DNA of 42,465 bases. Origin: Candidatus Poribacteria bacterium. GTDB taxonomy: Bacteria > Poribacteria > WGA-4E > PCPOR2b. Position 1 is the first letter of the stretch; every line of letters begins with the position of its first letter. The stretch covers positions 1 to 42,465 of the forward strand of contig JAGWBT010000069.1 in assembly GCA_021295755.1 (NCBI GenBank), given 5' to 3'. Under the pieces are notes generated by a model. That model saw only the letters and a program-made list of their open reading frames with translations. It ran no database searches and was not told the origin of the DNA. Position numbers and translations under genes: made by a program. Shown here piece by piece: positions 40,540 through 42,465 of this stretch.

Positions 40540-40614
40540 CTCCCCGGTAAATCGGGATCCAAAGCGACTTGAACAATGTGCAAACGACTTGCTCACTAAC
40601 TAGCACCAAAGGTT
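40540..40614. mobile_element. Truncated family D element (right end only)
   Basis: From CCCCGGTAAATCGGGATCCA to CTAGCACCAAAGGTT the sequence matches the last third of family D copy 2, but no left end (AACCAATGG...) is present. It begins immediately beside the family C element, which suggests that one element replaced or cut the other. Confidence 0.65.
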
Positions 40615-41010
40615 CTTAGCGAACCTTTAACGTTGTGTTCATGTAATCAAGGGGAGATGGGCATACACTGAACTCAATTAGGTTACGGAATTCCGTGACT
40701 ATTTCAAATTTAGAATTGACCGATTGATTCGCCGATGTTGTTCAATCCCAGTGTTGGCGGGGACTGAGGCGGAAAAAGGTTACATGCCATACAGGCAACC
40801 GTCCGTCAGGTTTTTTGTTGCAAATAATCTGGATCTGATATATAATTATGCTCTGAAGATCGTTATTAACTTATGATTGCGCTGATTGCACAGTTTGACA
40901 CGATTCTCTTTAGCCTTTAGTTTGTGAGAAATTTCACAAGCCCCCTCGAAAGGATGAGGCAAATTTTCGACCTATAGTAAAGATACAAGGGAATTTGCCC
41001 TGTGGAATAA
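40615..41010 (+). promoter_or_regulatory. nuoA upstream region with weak promoter candidate and palindrome
   Basis: No gene is seen in these 396 bases. ACGGAATTCCGT (40685-40696) is a perfect 12-base palindrome that could bind a regulator. TTGACA (40895-40900), with TAGTTT 17 bases later, is a possible but weak promoter about 90 bases before the nuoA start. TATATAATTATG near 40838-40849 is another -10-like stretch. All are tentative. Confidence 0.3.
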
Positions 41011-41403
41011 ATGCTTTTTAATTTCGCGAACGTGCTACTCTTTTTGGTTGTTGGGTGTCTATTTGTCACACTTAACCTCGTCGTCTCTCGCCTGCTCCAG
41101 ACCCGACTTTTCACCGACGAAAAGTATATGCCCTATGAGTGCGGTGAGGATCCGATTGGTGATACCCGCATTAAGTTTAACGCCCGCTTCTACGTCATTG
41201 CGCTTATTTTCTTAATCTTCGATGTTGAGATTGTGTTCCTATTTCCATGGGGTGTCGTTTTCCGTGAAATCGGGCTGCTCGCATTTGTCGAAATGCTGAT
41301 TTTCATCTTCATACTGCTGGTCGGCCTTGCCTATGTCTGGGTGAAAGGGGACCTCCAATGGATCCGCTCGATTCAGTCTGTAAGGGAGGAAATTGAACAA
41401 TGA
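41011..41403 (+). CDS. nuoA: NuoA, NADH-quinone oxidoreductase subunit A
   Basis: This is the small membrane subunit of respiratory complex I that helps link the hydrophilic arm to the membrane arm. The 130 residues contain three membrane helices and the conserved loop [20 protein letters not shown], then [19 protein letters not shown]. Length and motifs are normal. The stop overlaps the nuoB start by four bases (ATGA at 41400-41403), so the two are translationally coupled. Confidence 0.96.
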   Translation: MLFNFANVLLFLVVGCLFVTLNLVVSRLLQTRLFTDEKYMPYECGEDPIGDTRIKFNARFYVIALIFLIFDVEIVFLFPWGVVFREIGLLAFVEMLIFIFILLVGLAYVWVKGDLQWIRSIQSVREEIEQ

Positions 41404-42002
41404 TAATCGAGGAGAAACTGGACAAGAATATTATCGTCACCTCTATTGATGCTGTCGCCAACTGGGCGCGTGCGTCTTCTTTATGGCCCATGACCTTTGG
41501 GCTCGCTTGTTGTGCGATTGAGTTTATGGCTACCGCCGCCTCAAATTATGATTTAGACCGCTTCGGCGCAGGAGTCCCGCGTGCGACCCCGCGTCAGTCT
41601 GATCTGATCATTGTCTCGGGCACAGTAACGTTAAAAATGGCGACTCGAATTAAACGCCTTTATGAACAAATGCCCGAACCGAAATATGTTATCTCCATGG
41701 GAAGTTGCGCCACGAGCGGTGGCCCATACTGGCAGCACGGCTATCATGTCCTCAAAGGCGTAGACAGAATTATTCCCGTTGATGTTTATGTTCCCGGTTG
41801 CCCGCCCCGTCCGGAGGCTGTGCTTGAAGGCTTGATGAAGCTGCAGGAAAAAATTAAAACGCAGACAGTTGCAAAACGAACAAGTGTGCCCTTCCTGAAG
41901 AAACTCTTCACCAAAACAGACTTGGAAAATAATGAGGAAGCGATGGCTGAAGCTAGAGCCGAACAGGAAGAACACGCAGATCAAGAAGAAGCCGCAGGTT
42001 AA
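41400..42002 (+). CDS. nuoB: NuoB, NADH-quinone oxidoreductase subunit B
   Basis: NuoB holds iron-sulfur cluster N2, the last electron carrier before quinone in complex I. The four ligands are present: the double cysteine in [11 protein letters not shown] (C37, C38), C103 in [12 protein letters not shown] and C134 in [10 protein letters not shown]. The quinone-site region [13 protein letters not shown] is conserved. After about residue 155 there is an acidic C-terminal extension ([20 protein letters not shown]). The 200-residue length is slightly longer than many NuoB. No nuoC follows before the window edge, although nuoC or nuoCD normally comes next. Confidence 0.97.
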   Translation: MIIEEKLDKNIIVTSIDAVANWARASSLWPMTFGLACCAIEFMATAASNYDLDRFGAGVPRATPRQSDLIIVSGTVTLKMATRIKRLYEQMPEPKYVISMGSCATSGGPYWQHGYHVLKGVDRIIPVDVYVPGCPPRPEAVLEGLMKLQEKIKTQTVAKRTSVPFLKKLFTKTDLENNEEAMAEARAEQEEHADQEEAAG

Positions 42003-42378
42003 ATTCTGCGGGACATACGCCAGAGTTTTGACCTGTCAGTGCCCTGACAAATCCCTGACATTTGGCGAGGTTATGTTGCTATTTAAGTGAAAAGCGGTTC
42101 ATAAATGCTGCGTATATGTCAGGTCAGCAAGCCGTCTACACGCCCCTTCTGTTGCGTGGTACAAATCTACAAACGCCCTGAAGCTACGCCTCATCAGGGT
42201 TCAAAGAGACATCCACCAAAGATGAACCCCCGATATGGGGTTGAAATTTTTTCTGGGACCTGACAGGGCCCTGCCAAACTGCTGAATCGTAGTGGTGTGG
42301 AATGTAATAGCCATACTGATTCGCTTCATTAGTGTTATGGTCAGTTTCATAGGATAATCCTGTTAATCTTTTAATAAT
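42003..42378. other. Non-coding stretch after nuoB
   Basis: No reading frame resembling nuoC is seen. The DNA holds several CCCTGACA/CCTGTCAG/CCTGACAG words (42030-42060 and 42258-42275) and a CAGGGCCCTG palindrome near 42265. One or more could form a hairpin after nuoB, but no clean terminator with a T-run is apparent. Confidence 0.35.
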
Positions 42379-42434
42379 AGGACTTGCGCAGCGCGTTCAT
42401 AAGTCCCCCTGATAAGGGGGATTTAGGGGGTTGG
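42379..42434. repeat. Truncated family A element, copy 3
   Basis: The left end AGGACTTGCGCA (one change) and the interior CATAAGTCCCCCTGATAAGG, then ATTTAGGGGGTT, match copies 1 and 2. The right half is missing. Within ten bases it is followed by AGTGTCTAAATAATTCT, a family C terminus (42447-42463), at the window edge. Confidence 0.65.
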
Positions 42435-42465
42435 CTGTGCATTGGGAGTGTCTAAATAATTCTGA

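Noticed and set aside
40838-40849. TATATAATTATG as the nuoA -10 box
   Set aside because: It is about 165 bases from the start codon and has no -35 partner at the right distance.

Overview
The window is a 42.5 kb chromosomal piece of a Gram-negative bacterium: it encodes an outer-membrane secretin, a lipoprotein and complex I subunits. It uses the standard bacterial code. TGA is the ordinary stop for many intact genes. Two phytanoyl-CoA dioxygenase-like enzymes, a Gfo/Idh/MocA oxidoreductase, several stand-alone dehydrogenases and a dense load of small intergenic repeats together resemble uncultured marine lineages such as Candidatus Poribacteria or Planctomycetes-like bacteria. That placement is inference; no rRNA or tRNA gene is visible to anchor it.

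Layout. 1-8.2 kb (+ strand): the tail of an unknown gene, a tandem-duplicated nucleotidyltransferase-like gene cut by an in-frame TGA, two medium-chain reductases, a secreted hypothetical protein, an MFS carrier and a 2-hydroxyacid dehydrogenase, separated by short inverted-repeat elements. 8.4-12.6 kb: an Rpn/YhgA-type nuclease, an AlbA/Schlafen-type ATP-binding regulator and uvrC. 13-15.6 kb: two tandem YibE/F membrane proteins whose junction looks like a frameshifted fusion. 15.6-19 kb: phytanoyl-CoA dioxygenase (-), then Gfo/Idh oxidoreductase and a second dioxygenase (+). 19-21 kb: a TPR lipoprotein.

21.1-37.4 kb (- strand) is the core of the window: a type II secretion (T2SS) locus read right to left as gspE, gspF, gspG, gspH, gspI, gspJ, gspK, a DNA methyltransferase, a PilM-PilN-type GspL, a GspM/PilO-like protein, gspD, and a FAD-dependent halogenase-like enzyme. 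The ATPase GspE, platform GspF, five pseudopilins, GspL/M inner-membrane scaffold and secretin would form the machine. GspC and the prepilin peptidase are not in the window. The secretin has about twice the usual number of periplasmic N modules, GspK carries extra helix-hairpin-helix-type repeats, and a solitary methyltransferase sits inside the gene order.

37.7-40.2 kb (-): a HAD hydrolase and a thiamine-diphosphate enzyme of the acetolactate synthase family. 41.0-42.0 kb (+): nuoA and nuoB with no nuoC in the 460 bases that follow.

At least four families of short non-autonomous repeats (called A-D here) fill the intergenic space. A and B have different interiors but the same termini (AGGACTTACGCA), suggesting one transposase acting in trans. 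D has AACCAATGGTGCTAG-type ends and one copy lies inside the T2SS gene string. No transposase with matching ends, CRISPR array or prophage was seen.
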